Below the pieces are notes generated by a model. It was not told where the DNA came from. It saw nothing but the letters and a program-made list of their open reading frames with translations, and ran no database searches. This document shows positions 8,594-16,335 of a stretch of 64,000 bases of DNA, in pieces. The position numbers and the translations under genes are program-made. Position 1 is the first letter of the stretch. Each line of letters starts with the position of its first letter. The stretch is from NCBI RefSeq assembly GCF_003574835.2, contig NZ_CP063196.1:3038001-3102000 (forward strand), in the 5' to 3' direction. The stretch is from Thermobifida halotolerans. Its GTDB lineage: Bacteria > Actinomycetota > Actinomycetes > Streptosporangiales > Streptosporangiaceae.

Positions 8594-9628
8594 TCAGCGC
8601 CGCCGCTCGGGAACCAGGACCCGGTCGAGCCGCTCGTAGTTCTCCGCGCAGGTGCCCGCGCCCACGGCCACCGAGTCCGGCGCGTTCTCGGCCACGTGGA
8701 CCGGCATCCCGGTCTCGTGGCGCAGCCGCTCGTCCAGGCCGCGCAGCAGCGCTCCGCCGCCGGTGAGGGCGATGCCGCGGTCCATGATGTCGCCCGCCAA
8801 CTCCGGGGGGCAGCGGTCCAGGGTGGCGCGCACCGCGTCGATGATGGCGCAGACGGGTTCCTCGACGGCCTCGCGGACCTGCGCCGCCGACAGGAGCACG
8901 GTCTTGGGCAGGCCGCTGACCAGGTCCCGGCCGCGCACCTCGGCGCGCAGCTCCTCGGTCGCCGCGGGATGGACCGAGGCGACGGCCTTCTTGAGCTCCT
9001 CGGCGGTGCGCTCCCCCACCGTCAGGGAGTGCTCCTTCTTGACGAAGGCGATGATGGCCTCGTCGAGTTCGTCCCCGCCGACCCGGACGGACCGGGAGAT
9101 GACGATGCCGCCCATGGAGATGACGGCCACCTGGGTGGTTCCGCCGCCGATGTCCACGACCATGGTGCCGGTCGGCTCGTGCACGGGCAGTCCCGCTCCG
9201 ATCGCCGCGGCCATGGGTTCTTCGATGACGAAGACGCGGCGCGCCCCGGCCCGGTGGCCGGCTTCCTTGACCGCGCGGTGCTCCACCGGGGCGACTCCGC
9301 TGGGCACCGCGACGACCAGACGCGGTCTGGCAAGATGGCGGCGCCGGTGGGTCTTGTGGACGAAGTACCGCAGCATCCGCTCGGTGGTCTCGAAGTCGGC
9401 GATGACGCCGTCCTTGAGCGGACGTACGGCGGTGATGCCTTCGGGGGTGCGGCCGATGATCTGCTTGGCCTCGGTGCCGACCGCCACGATCCTCCCGGTC
9501 GAGGTGTTGAGGGCCACCACCGAGGGCTCGTTCAGGACGATTCCCCGGCCGCGCAGGTAGACGAGGGTGTTCGCGGTTCCCAGGTCGACCGCCATGTCAC
9601 GGCTGAGAAAAGCGGGTCTGGTGGTCAT
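8594..9628 (-). CDS. mreB: MreB/Mbl family actin-like rod-shape protein
   Basis: A 344-residue bacterial actin homologue. The phosphate-1 motif DLGTANTLVY is at residues 15-24, phosphate-2 VVDIGGGTT lies near 160 and the adenosine motif LTGGGALLRG near 290. The length is typical. In Streptomyces MreB acts mainly in spore wall formation with MreC, MreD, PBP2 and RodA; mreC and mreD are missing here. GAGGA lies 8 nt before the ATG at 9628. Some divergence from canonical MreB is visible, for example the basic patch KTHRRRHLARPR. It may therefore be an MreB-like (Mbl) protein. Confidence 0.92.
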   Translation of the reverse strand: MTTRPAFLSRDMAVDLGTANTLVYLRGRGIVLNEPSVVALNTSTGRIVAVGTEAKQIIGRTPEGITAVRPLKDGVIADFETTERMLRYFVHKTHRRRHLARPRLVVAVPSGVAPVEHRAVKEAGHRAGARRVFVIEEPMAAAIGAGLPVHEPTGTMVVDIGGGTTQVAVISMGGIVISRSVRVGGDELDEAIIAFVKKEHSLTVGERTAEELKKAVASVHPAATEELRAEVRGRDLVSGLPKTVLLSAAQVREAVEEPVCAIIDAVRATLDRCPPELAGDIMDRGIALTGGGALLRGLDERLRHETGMPVHVAENAPDSVAVGAGTCAENYERLDRVLVPERRR

Positions 9629-9924
9629 GCGGCGTCCTCAGCGGCGTCGAACGGGATGCGGCTCGTCAGGGGCGGGTGCGGTGCGCTTCGTGCCTCCGTC
9701 ACCCGCAAGAATAACTCCGCGCATCCGACTAGTTACACAAACGCGCCGGTTTGTCGCGAGGCGCCGAAAAACGCGACCGCGGCCGGACGGAGGAATCCGT
9801 CCGGCCGCGGTCGGTGAAGCGCGGTACCGGTGCCCTGGTCGCCGCCGGTCGGGCCGGACCGGGCGGCGGGCAGCCCCCGCGAGACGCCGTCGAGGGCCCC
9901 TCCCGCGTCGGCGGGCGCCCCGCC
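9629..9924. other. ndk-mreB intergenic region
   Basis: 296 bp that contain the ndk terminator and presumably the mreB promoter. No additional ORF with coding character was found. Confidence 0.5.
9766..9812 (-). terminator. Strong intrinsic terminator after ndk
   Basis: A perfect 16-bp stem (9775-9790 with 9797-9812, 6-nt loop), followed on the minus strand by GCGTTTTTCGG. It is one of the few hairpins in the window with a clear T-run. It separates ndk from mreB. Confidence 0.88.
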
Positions 9925-10332
9925 TCAGGCCAGGTCGGGGAAGAACAGCTTGATCTCGCGCTCGGCCGAGTAGGTGGAGTCCGAGCCGTGCACGATGTTG
10001 GCCTGGACGTCCAGGCCGTAGTCACCGCGGATGGTGCCCGGAGCGGCGGCGATCGGGTCGGTGGTGCCGGCCAGGGAGCGAAACGCCTCGACCGCGCGGT
10101 TGCCCTCCACGACCATGGCCACCAGCGGGCCGCCGGTGATGAACTCGACCAGCGAGGGAAAGAACGGCTTGTCGGTGTGCTCCTCGTAGTGGGTCTTGGC
10201 GGTCTCCTCGTCCAGGGTGCGCAGTTCGAGGGCGGCGATCTTGAGCCCCTTGCGCTCGATGCGGGAGATGACGTCGCCGATGATGTTGCGACGCACGCCG
10301 TCGGGCTTGATCAGGACAAGGGTGCGCTCCAC
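9925..10332 (-). CDS. ndk: Nucleoside diphosphate kinase
   Basis: A 135-residue NDK, which transfers the gamma-phosphate between nucleoside triphosphates and diphosphates. The N-terminal [11 protein letters not shown] is present, as are the active-site NIVHGSDS with the phosphorylated His and the hexamer-type [11 protein letters not shown]. The frame is open to 10410, but the GTG at 10332 is preferred because GAGGAGAG lies 8 nt upstream and the product then has the usual ~136 residues. It follows the DUF4233 and folC genes on the same strand and ends at a strong terminator. Confidence 0.95.
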   Translation of the reverse strand: MERTLVLIKPDGVRRNIIGDVISRIERKGLKIAALELRTLDEETAKTHYEEHTDKPFFPSLVEFITGGPLVAMVVEGNRAVEAFRSLAGTTDPIAAAPGTIRGDYGLDVQANIVHGSDSTYSAEREIKLFFPDLA

Positions 10333-10497
10333 GGTTGTTCTCTCCTCGACGGATCGTTCACTGGGCCACGGTGTCACCGGTGCGGGGACCGCCACTGCCG
10401 CGGTACGCACCGCCTCCGGTGGTGCGTACCCTACCGGTTCCGCGGCCCCGGGCCCGCCTTCCGCGACCGTGGCCCGCCGGGCCCTGCGGGTGCCGCC

Positions 10498-10842
10498 TCA
10501 GGCTCCGCCCGCGTCCCCGGACGCGGTCCGCACCGCCTCGACCCGCCGTCCGAGGACCACTCCGGCGATCCACAGCCCGGCGAAGACGATCCCCAGGTAG
10601 GTCAGCCCCGGTACGAGCAGGCTGCTGGCCACGAACGCCACCTGGAGCGCGCACGCGGCGTAGAAGCCCCAGGCGAAGCGCTGCGTCCCGGCCAGAACCA
10701 GCGCGGCCAGGGCGAGACCGCCCCAGACCCCTCCGGCCAGGCCCGGCGAGTGTCCGCCGAGCTGGATGGCGACGGGGATGGCCAGGCCCAGCACCACCGC
10801 TTCGAAAGCCAGGACAACGGCGCAGACGGTCCGCACGGTCAC
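10498..10842 (-). CDS. DUF4233 family membrane protein
   Basis: A 114-residue protein with four predicted transmembrane helices, matching the DUF4233 family found between folC and ndk in actinobacteria. Its GTG start overlaps the folC stop (GTGA), indicating translational coupling. Function is unknown; the constant neighbourhood is the only clue. Confidence 0.85.
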   Translation of the reverse strand: MTVRTVCAVVLAFEAVVLGLAIPVAIQLGGHSPGLAGGVWGGLALAALVLAGTQRFAWGFYAACALQVAFVASSLLVPGLTYLGIVFAGLWIAGVVLGRRVEAVRTASGDAGGA

Positions 10843-12185
10843 TCCCTCTTCATCAGGTGGGTGGCGTCTCCGGCGGTGACGACCGAACCGGTCACGAGCA
10901 CCCCGGCGCCACCGAACTGCGCGTCCCGCTCGGCCAGGGTGACGGCCTGGTCGATGGCGTCGTCCAACCGGGCGGCCAGGTGGACGCGGTCGGCGCCGAA
11001 GACCTCCTCGGCGATCTCGCGGAGCTCCCGCGGCGGCATCGCGCGCGGCGAGGAGTTGGCGGTGACCACCACCTCGCCGAGCAGCGGCTCCAACGGTTCC
11101 AGGATGCCCTCGACGTCCTTGTCCGCCAGGACCGCCACCACCCCCACCAGCCGGTCGAAGGTGAAGGACTCGCGGACCGCCTCCACGGTCGCGGTCATCC
11201 CCGCGGGATTGTGCGCGGAGTCGACGAGGACCGTCGGACTGGTCCGCACGATCTCCAGCCGTCCCGGAGAGGAGGCCTTGGCCATGGCGGTGCGCACCAG
11301 GTCGGGGTCGAGTCCCTCCTCCCGGTCGGAGGGAACGGCGAACGCCTCGACGGCGGCCAGGGCCACGGCGGCGTTGGACGCCTGGTGGGCGCCGAACATC
11401 GGCAGGAAGATCCCGTCGTAGCCGGAGCGCAGCCCCTTGACGGCGATCTGCTGTCCCCCCACGGCGAGGTCCCTGTGGAGGACGCCGAACTCCAGCCCCT
11501 CACGGGCGACCTCGGCTCCCACCTCGGCGGCCCGGCGCAGCAGCGTCTGCGCGGCGGGCAGTGTCTGCTGGGCGAGCACCGCGACGCTGCCGGGTTTGAT
11601 GATGCCCGCCTTCTCCTCGGCGATGCCCTCGACCGTGTCGGAGAGGTAGCGGGTGTGGTCGACGGAGACGGGGGTGACGACGGCGACGTCGGCCTCGACC
11701 ACGTTGGTGGCGTCCCACGTGCCGCCCATGCCCACCTCGACCACGGCCACGTCCACGGGCGCGTCGGCGAAGGCCGCGTACGCCATGACGGTGAGCACCT
11801 CGAAGAACGACATGGGCACGTCGCTTCCCTCGTCCACCATCCGCACGTACGGCAGGACGTCGGCGTAGAGGTCGACGAACGCCTCCTCGGAGATCGGCTC
11901 ACCGTCGATCACGATGCGCTCGCGCATGCTCGTCAGGTGCGGACTGGTGTAGCGTCCGACCCGCAACTGCCGCTCCCGGAGCAGGCCGTCGATCATCCGC
12001 GCGGTCGAGGTCTTGCCGTTGGTCCCGGTCACGTGGATGACGCGGTAGTTGCTCTGGGGGTGGCCGAGCAGGTCCATCGCCGCGCGCATGCGGTCCAGCG
12101 TGGGATGGATGACCGACTCCCCCGCGCGCGCGAGGATCCCGGCCTGCGCCTCCCGATAGCGCGAATGCACCTGTTCCCTGTTCAC
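10839..12185 (-). CDS. folC: Folylpolyglutamate synthase / dihydrofolate synthase
   Basis: A 448-residue FolC of the Mur ligase fold, which adds glutamate to dihydropteroate and to folates using ATP. The P-loop VTGTNGKTS lies near residues 52-60. TSPHLTSMRERI follows and the Mur-ligase GGTWDATN segment is present. The C-terminal glutamate-ligase domain includes VDSAHNPAGM. The first start is GTG at 12185. An in-frame GTG five codons later (12170) has AGGGAACAG in front and is an equally good candidate. A decayed copy of codons for roughly residues 33-74 is found at 13622-13748. Confidence 0.94.
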   Translation of the reverse strand: MNREQVHSRYREAQAGILARAGESVIHPTLDRMRAAMDLLGHPQSNYRVIHVTGTNGKTSTARMIDGLLRERQLRVGRYTSPHLTSMRERIVIDGEPISEEAFVDLYADVLPYVRMVDEGSDVPMSFFEVLTVMAYAAFADAPVDVAVVEVGMGGTWDATNVVEADVAVVTPVSVDHTRYLSDTVEGIAEEKAGIIKPGSVAVLAQQTLPAAQTLLRRAAEVGAEVAREGLEFGVLHRDLAVGGQQIAVKGLRSGYDGIFLPMFGAHQASNAAVALAAVEAFAVPSDREEGLDPDLVRTAMAKASSPGRLEIVRTSPTVLVDSAHNPAGMTATVEAVRESFTFDRLVGVVAVLADKDVEGILEPLEPLLGEVVVTANSSPRAMPPRELREIAEEVFGADRVHLAARLDDAIDQAVTLAERDAQFGGAGVLVTGSVVTAGDATHLMKRE

Positions 12186-12228
12186 AGCGTCGGTCCCGTC
12201 GACTTGTCCACCGTCTCAGCCTACTCAC

Positions 12229-12375
12229 CCGCGGGACCGACCGGGGTCGGGCGGCCCCCGCGCGGGACCCGTACACGGTGGCCTTGGTGTTTCTTTGCCG
12301 ACACGGACGCGTGGGGCGGACCGCTCCCGGACAGCGGGCACAGCGGCACCACCGCCGACACGGGAGGAGATCCCC
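12229..12375 (+). promoter_or_regulatory. Leader of repeat lipoprotein 1, duplicated at 13235-13381
   Basis: The ~145 bp before the first repeat lipoprotein are largely identical to the ~145 bp before the second. A block around 12278-12305 (CCTTGGTGTTTCTTTGCC, then GACACGGAC) and a GGACAGCGGGCACAGCG block at about 12329-12345 are conserved. Related versions occur before the PepSY gene at about 16248-16305. It probably contains the promoter and a shared regulatory site. I cannot assign a sigma factor. Confidence 0.5.
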
Positions 12376-12597
12376 ATGCAACGGAAGAGGAGCACCACCG
12401 GGTTCGTGGCCGCCGTGGCACTGGCGCTGGCCGCGTTGAGCGGCTGCGAGACCGGCGTGGACGACACCGGCGTGGAGGAGAACGGCGTGGAGGAGAACGG
12501 CGTGGACGACAACGGCGTGGACGACAACGGCGTGGAGGAGAACGGCGTGGTCGAGGAGACGGCTCCCCAGGAGGAGATGACGGAGGAGGAGCAGTAG
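12376..12597 (+). CDS. Small repeat lipoprotein 1
   Basis: A 73-residue predicted lipoprotein. A basic N-terminus and hydrophobic core end in the lipobox ALSGC with Cys at 24. The rest of the mature peptide is acidic and built from seven pentapeptides of the form [ED][TN]GV[DE], encoded by exact 15-bp units at 12448-12552. The tail is Glu-rich. The ATG at 12376 is chosen because GGGAGGAGA precedes it and the signal peptide starts there; the longer frame from 12295 runs through the duplicated leader. No domain or function is recognised. A 37-residue paralogue with only two repeat units lies 1 kb downstream. The protein would sit at the outer face of the membrane as a short, highly acidic tether. 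Confidence 0.72.
   Translation: MQRKRSTTGFVAAVALALAALSGCETGVDDTGVEENGVEENGVDDNGVDDNGVEENGVVEETAPQEEMTEEEQ
12448..12552 (+). repeat. Seven 15-bp tandem repeats in lipoprotein 1
   Basis: Seven in-frame 15-bp units, consensus GANAACGGCGTGGAN with ACC in place of AAC in the first two. They encode the acidic pentapeptide repeat. The paralogue at 13454-13483 has two units, so copy number has changed since duplication. Confidence 0.85.
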
Positions 12598-13381
12598 GAG
12601 CCTCCGTCCCCACGGCCGCAGCCGAACTCGACGCTGCCGTGGCCGTGGCACCGGTCGAGTACGGCGCCGTACCGGTGGAGCGGCCGGTTGACCTGACGCT
12701 GCGGCGGCGCGGCGCGGAGACCGAGGAGCCGGAGGTGTGCAGGCGGTCATCGGGTCGCGCGTGCCGGCCCCTCCTCTCTCCGCATGCGGACGGCAACCGG
12801 GTGCGGGACGCGGCCGCCGGGGAAGGCGCCGCGGGACCACCTCACGACGGCGGCCACCAGTGCCGTGCCCCCCTGAGCGGGACCGCCGCACATCACCGAC
12901 AGCGGTGCCTCCTCGGCGAGGACGCGCGGCCCCGAGCACCGGTGCCGCGGAGGGCAACCCGACGCAGCCGCTGGATACGCCGCGCCGTCGCGACCCGCTC
13001 CTGGCTCAGGCAGCCTGTCCGTCCGCCCACGCACCGGCGCTGAATCCGGTGGAGGACGTGTGAGCAGGTCTCAAACGCACTGCGTCGGCCGACCTCGCCG
13101 CGTCGGGTCTTGCCGAACCCGCCGCTGTCGCCCGTGCCGCACCGCATCCGGCAACGCTCCGACCTGCCCGCGCAGTTCCTCTCCCGGGCCGGACCCAGCC
13201 CGAGGCCAGTGGCCCGACTCCGGTCGGCCCCTCGCCCGCAGGGCCGACCGGAGTCGGGCGGCCTCCGCGCGCGGACGTATGCGGTGGCCTTGGTGTTTCT
13301 TTGCCGACACGGACGCATGGAGTGAACGCGCCCAGACAGCGGGCACAGCGACACCACCGCCGACACGGATCGGAGGTCCCC
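12598..13381. other. Intergenic region between the two repeat lipoproteins
   Basis: 784 bp. The first part (to ~12880) resembles the sequence after lipoprotein 2, including a GAGGTGTGCRGGCGGTCA block and a GGGACCACCTCAC block. The middle (12890-13210) has ORFs on both strands but none with a ribosome-binding site or recognisable product. The end holds a long hairpin and the duplicated leader. Confidence 0.5.
13212..13259. repeat. Perfect 19-bp inverted repeat
   Basis: 13212-13230 pairs perfectly with 13241-13259 around a 10-nt loop. It is the most stable hairpin in the island and sits just before the second copy of the lipoprotein leader. No T-run on either side. It could be a terminator, an attenuator or a boundary of the duplicated segment. 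Confidence 0.7.
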
Positions 13382-13495
13382 ATGCACTGGAAGAGGAACA
13401 CCACAGGATTCGTGGCCGCCGTGGCACTGGCGCTGGCCGCGTTGAGCGGCTGCGAGACCGGCGTGGACGACACCGGCGTGGAGGAGAACGAGTAG
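13382..13495 (+). CDS. Small repeat lipoprotein 2 (short paralogue)
   Basis: A 37-residue predicted lipoprotein. The first 35 residues are nearly identical to those of the lipoprotein at 12376 (same signal peptide and ALSGC lipobox). Only two pentapeptide units and a truncated third follow before TAG. The mature peptide would be just 14 residues on a lipidated Cys. The start is ATG at 13382 with CGGAGG upstream, in a leader copied from the first gene. It is either a functional minimal lipopeptide or a contracted duplicate. No function is known. Confidence 0.6.
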   Translation: MHWKRNTTGFVAAVALALAALSGCETGVDDTGVEENE

Positions 13496-13621
13496 GAGTC
13501 CGCGTCCTCCGCGGCCGCAGGCGAAGAGGAGACCGGGAGGTGTGCGGGCGGTCACCGAGGAGGCGTCCGGGACCACCTCACACGGGCAGGGGCCACCTGT
13601 TCCGTGCCCTGCCGACCGGGC

Positions 13622-13748
13622 CTGCCGCTCCGGGAGCAGCCCGTCGGTCATCCGCGGGGCCGGGGGCCTGCCGCCGGCCCCGGTCACGTGGAGGACCCGG
13701 TAGCCGCTCCGGGAGTGACCGAACAGGTCCGTCGCCACGCGCACCGCG
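13622..13748 (-). pseudogene. Decayed fragment of the folC 5' region
   Basis: About 125 bp align without gaps to folC positions 11966-12090. By hand count there are roughly 21 mismatches in the first 120 bp, or about 82% identity. The translation still reads DLFGHSRSGYRVLHVTGAGG and MTDGLLPERQ, against folC DLLGHPQSNYRVIHVTGTNG and MIDGLLRERQ. The ATP-binding GTNGKTS is destroyed (GAGGRPP). It has no complete domain and cannot encode an enzyme. It shows that the duplication included part of folC. Confidence 0.75.
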
Positions 13749-13755
13749 CACACGG

Positions 13756-13786
13756 CCGGGCGGCCCGCCGTCGGCGGGCCGCCCGG
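13756..13786 (-). terminator. Terminator after the LVIVD-repeat gene
   Basis: A perfect 15-bp inverted repeat (13756-13770 with 13772-13786), 30 bp past the stop of the minus-strand gene. No T-run. Confidence 0.7.
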
Positions 13787-13816
13787 TACTTCGGTCGGGG
13801 ACGCTCGGCGCCCGGA

Positions 13817-15256
13817 TCAGTAGGAGTACTGGTTCTGCGGGTTGAACTCGTCCATGGTGACCTTCTCGGCGTTCTTGAGCCGCCGGTCGGTCACCTTGAG
13901 GACGTCGAGGCCCATCTGGATGTCGCTGGAGTAGATGTAGCCGTTGTAGTAGTAGGCCGACCAGCTTCCGCCCAGCACGAGCCGCTGGTCGGAGAGCGGA
14001 CCGCGGTCGAAGTAACCGATCTCCTCGGGGCTGTCGGGGTCGTTGAAGTCGATGACGGACACGCCGCCCTGGTACCAGGCCTGCACGAAGTAGTCCTTGC
14101 CCTTGACCGGGATGAGCGAGCCGTTGTGGGCCACGCAGTTCTCGGTGGCGGCCTGCGTCCGGGGGATCTTGTAGTAGCTGTCGAAGGTGAGCTTGACGTT
14201 GTGCTTGCCGTTGGACTTGATCTTGCCCTTGATCGTGTAGACGCCGTTGGCGCCGTGCGTCTCGCCGATGCTCGGCATGCAGGTGGCGCCGCCTCCGCCG
14301 CCCAGTTCGTCGGTGAAGATCACCCTCTTGCCGTCGTTGCTGAAGGTCGCCGAGTGCCAGAAGGCGAAGTTCTCGTCGTCGCGGACCGTCTCGACCACGG
14401 TCGGGTCGGCCGGATCGGAGATGTCGAAGATCACACCGTCACCCATGCAGGCGCCCGCCGCAATGTTCTTCTCGGGGAAGACGGTGATGTCGTGGCAGCC
14501 GGTGGTGGCGGAGACCCGGTTGCCGCCGTGGGTGCCGCCGGGGTTGCCGCCGTCGGGGAAGAGCACCGGCTCGTTGACGACCGCCGCCGCGGCAGGGTTG
14601 TCGACCGGGACCTCGATGACCGAGATCTTGTCGTGCGGGGGTTGGCAGTTGGGGAAGCGGGACGAGGGCGAGTAGGAGGAGACGTAGAGGTAGTCGACCC
14701 CGTTCTCCTCGTCCTTGAGCAGGGTGTGGGTGTGTGAACCGCAGTCGGTGCGCACCGCGGCCACGTACCGGGGGTTGGCCTTGTCGGAGATGTCGAAGAC
14801 CCGCACGCCCTCGAAGGCGTCGGGGTTGGTGGCGCTGGCGGAGGGGCTGCCGCAGTTCTCGTCGACCCGCGGGTAGTCGACGGAGAAGTAGAGCAGGTCA
14901 CCGCTGACCGAGACGTCTCCCTGCCCGCCGGGACACAGCACCTGGCTGACGACGGAGGGGTTCTCGGGGTCGCTGATGTCGTAGATGACGAACCCGTCGT
15001 AGTTGCCGCCGATGGCGTAGTCGCCGGTGAAGGCCAAGTCGCTGTTGTAGGAGGCCTGGCCGGCGAACGGGCCGCTCTTGGGGATGTTCGCGACATGCTC
15101 GACGTTGCCGCTGGTCACGATCTCACCGACACCGGGGATCTCGTCGGCTGCGGCCGGGGCGGCCGGAGCGGTGGTGAACACGAACGCGGCGACCGCGGCC
15201 AGAGCGCCAATGCGTCTCAGGGGCCGCTTCGGGGATACAGGGGGGATCATCGGCAT
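13817..15256 (-). CDS. Secreted LVIVD-repeat protein
   Basis: A 479-residue exported protein. A Sec signal peptide of about 37 residues (basic start, hydrophobic core, APAAADE cleavage region) leads into a beta-propeller-like protein. LVIVD-type units recur, for example GFVIYDISDPENPSVV, GVRVFDISDKANPRYV, GVIFDISDPADPTVV and GVSVIDFNDPDSPEEIG. Several Cys residues could form disulfides outside the cell. The family is probably a surface or secreted binding protein; ligand unknown. CAGGAGCC lies before the ATG at 15256. It is divergent from the DUF305 gene and shares a 235-bp AT-richer promoter region with it. Confidence 0.85.
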   Translation of the reverse strand: MPMIPPVSPKRPLRRIGALAAVAAFVFTTAPAAPAAADEIPGVGEIVTSGNVEHVANIPKSGPFAGQASYNSDLAFTGDYAIGGNYDGFVIYDISDPENPSVVSQVLCPGGQGDVSVSGDLLYFSVDYPRVDENCGSPSASATNPDAFEGVRVFDISDKANPRYVAAVRTDCGSHTHTLLKDEENGVDYLYVSSYSPSSRFPNCQPPHDKISVIEVPVDNPAAAAVVNEPVLFPDGGNPGGTHGGNRVSATTGCHDITVFPEKNIAAGACMGDGVIFDISDPADPTVVETVRDDENFAFWHSATFSNDGKRVIFTDELGGGGGATCMPSIGETHGANGVYTIKGKIKSNGKHNVKLTFDSYYKIPRTQAATENCVAHNGSLIPVKGKDYFVQAWYQGGVSVIDFNDPDSPEEIGYFDRGPLSDQRLVLGGSWSAYYYNGYIYSSDIQMGLDVLKVTDRRLKNAEKVTMDEFNPQNQYSY

Positions 15257-15491
15257 GGGGGGCTCCTGTTCAGTGCACGCCGAAATTACCGCAAAGGTAA
15301 CCGGTCATCCCACGTGTTGAACAGATGGTTGAAAATTGGTGAATGTGACGTTTTGTAGTATCCGCAGCTCAATCCACCCATACCGGTCCGATATTTTTCT
15401 GTCACTCCTGGACACTCTGGACAAAGTCCCGTGTCTTGCGTAGACAGTCCGCATCGGTGTGACGTGACCGGCAAGCGAAAGGACGGCCTCT
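15257..15491. promoter_or_regulatory. Divergent promoter region, LVIVD gene and DUF305 gene
   Basis: 235 bp, distinctly AT-richer than the surroundings, between two divergent genes for exported proteins. A palindrome TTACC-GCAAA-GGTAA at 15286-15300 lies 30 bp upstream of the LVIVD start and looks like an operator. The AT-rich stretch 15330-15400 probably holds one or both promoters. Elements were not assigned with confidence. Confidence 0.5.
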
Positions 15492-16184
15492 GTGCGGCAG
15501 AACCTCATGGTCGTGGCGGGCGCGGTGCTGCTCGTTCTGGGCGGCGCGGGCTGCGCCGGCAACGGACCGGATCCGGTCGGCGGCGCCCCGGTGCTCGCCC
15601 CCGGCGCGCCGGGCGACCCGGCCTCCCCGGCCAGCGAGGAGCAGCTCGCCGCGGCCGTCGAGGACGCCGGACACAACGACGCGGACGTCGAGTACGTCCT
15701 GGCGATGATCACCCACCACGAACAGGCGCTGGAGATGACGGAGCTGGTCCCCGACCGGGCCCGCGACGAGGGCGTGCGCTCCCTGGCCGAACGGATCGAG
15801 GCCGCCCAGCGGCCGGAGATCGAACTGATGGAGGGGTGGCTGGAGACCTACGTCGACGACACCGAACTCCAGCGCCACTGCGGTGGCCACGAGGGCGGCT
15901 CCCACCACCACGGCGACGGCGGTGACGACTGTGCGGGCCACGGCCACTCCGACATGCCGGGCATGGCCACCCCCGAGCAGATGGCGGCCCTGGAGGACGC
16001 CTCGGGTGAGGAGTTCGACGCACTCTTCGTGGAACTCATGGTGACCCACCACGAGGGCGGGATCAGCATGGCCGAGGACGTTCTGGCCGACGGCAACCAT
16101 CCGCAGGTGCTCGGCATGGCCAACGACCTCATCACCGACCAGCGTGTCGAGATCGGCCGTCTGGAGTCGGTCCTGGACGACTGA
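15492..16184 (+). CDS. DUF305 domain lipoprotein
   Basis: A 230-residue predicted lipoprotein with lipobox GGAGC (Cys near 21) and the DUF305 four-helix fold. Two copies of the His-rich signature are visible: YVLAMITHHEQALEM near 76 and FVELMVTHHEGGISM near 180. Between them lies a His/Gly/Asp-rich insert (HCGGHEGG, SHHHGDGG, HGHSDM) that could bind metal. DUF305 proteins are often linked to copper or other metal handling, so a periplasm-side metal-binding role is plausible but not shown. The start is GTG at 15492 after AAAGGACGG. Confidence 0.87.
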   Translation: MRQNLMVVAGAVLLVLGGAGCAGNGPDPVGGAPVLAPGAPGDPASPASEEQLAAAVEDAGHNDADVEYVLAMITHHEQALEMTELVPDRARDEGVRSLAERIEAAQRPEIELMEGWLETYVDDTELQRHCGGHEGGSHHHGDGGDDCAGHGHSDMPGMATPEQMAALEDASGEEFDALFVELMVTHHEGGISMAEDVLADGNHPQVLGMANDLITDQRVEIGRLESVLDD

Positions 16185-16335
16185 GGCGACCGCCCGGGTC
16201 GGCGCCGCCCCGACCCGCCCTCGCGGCCGCCGTCCGCACGGAGCGAGCCTTTGTGCTTCTTTGCCTTTGCCGGCGCTCTGTCTCCTCCCGGCCGGACAGT
16301 GGGCCAGCGAACCACTTCGACGAGGGGAGTGTCGT

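Larger units (their letters stand above)
13496..13816. other. Region between lipoprotein 2 and the LVIVD gene
   Basis: 321 bp. It begins with sequence like that after lipoprotein 1, then a folC-derived fragment (13622-13748), then the terminator of the LVIVD gene. No intact gene. Confidence 0.6.

Noticed and set aside
6833-9817. 994-codon plus-strand frame across rodA and mreB
   Set aside because: It crosses four supported minus-strand genes and a terminator, and its product is His/Gly/Asp-rich filler.
12890-13210. Possible transposase remnant between the two lipoproteins
   Set aside because: A minus-strand translation with Arg-rich helices looked suggestive, but there is no DDE motif, no terminal inverted repeats and no target duplication.
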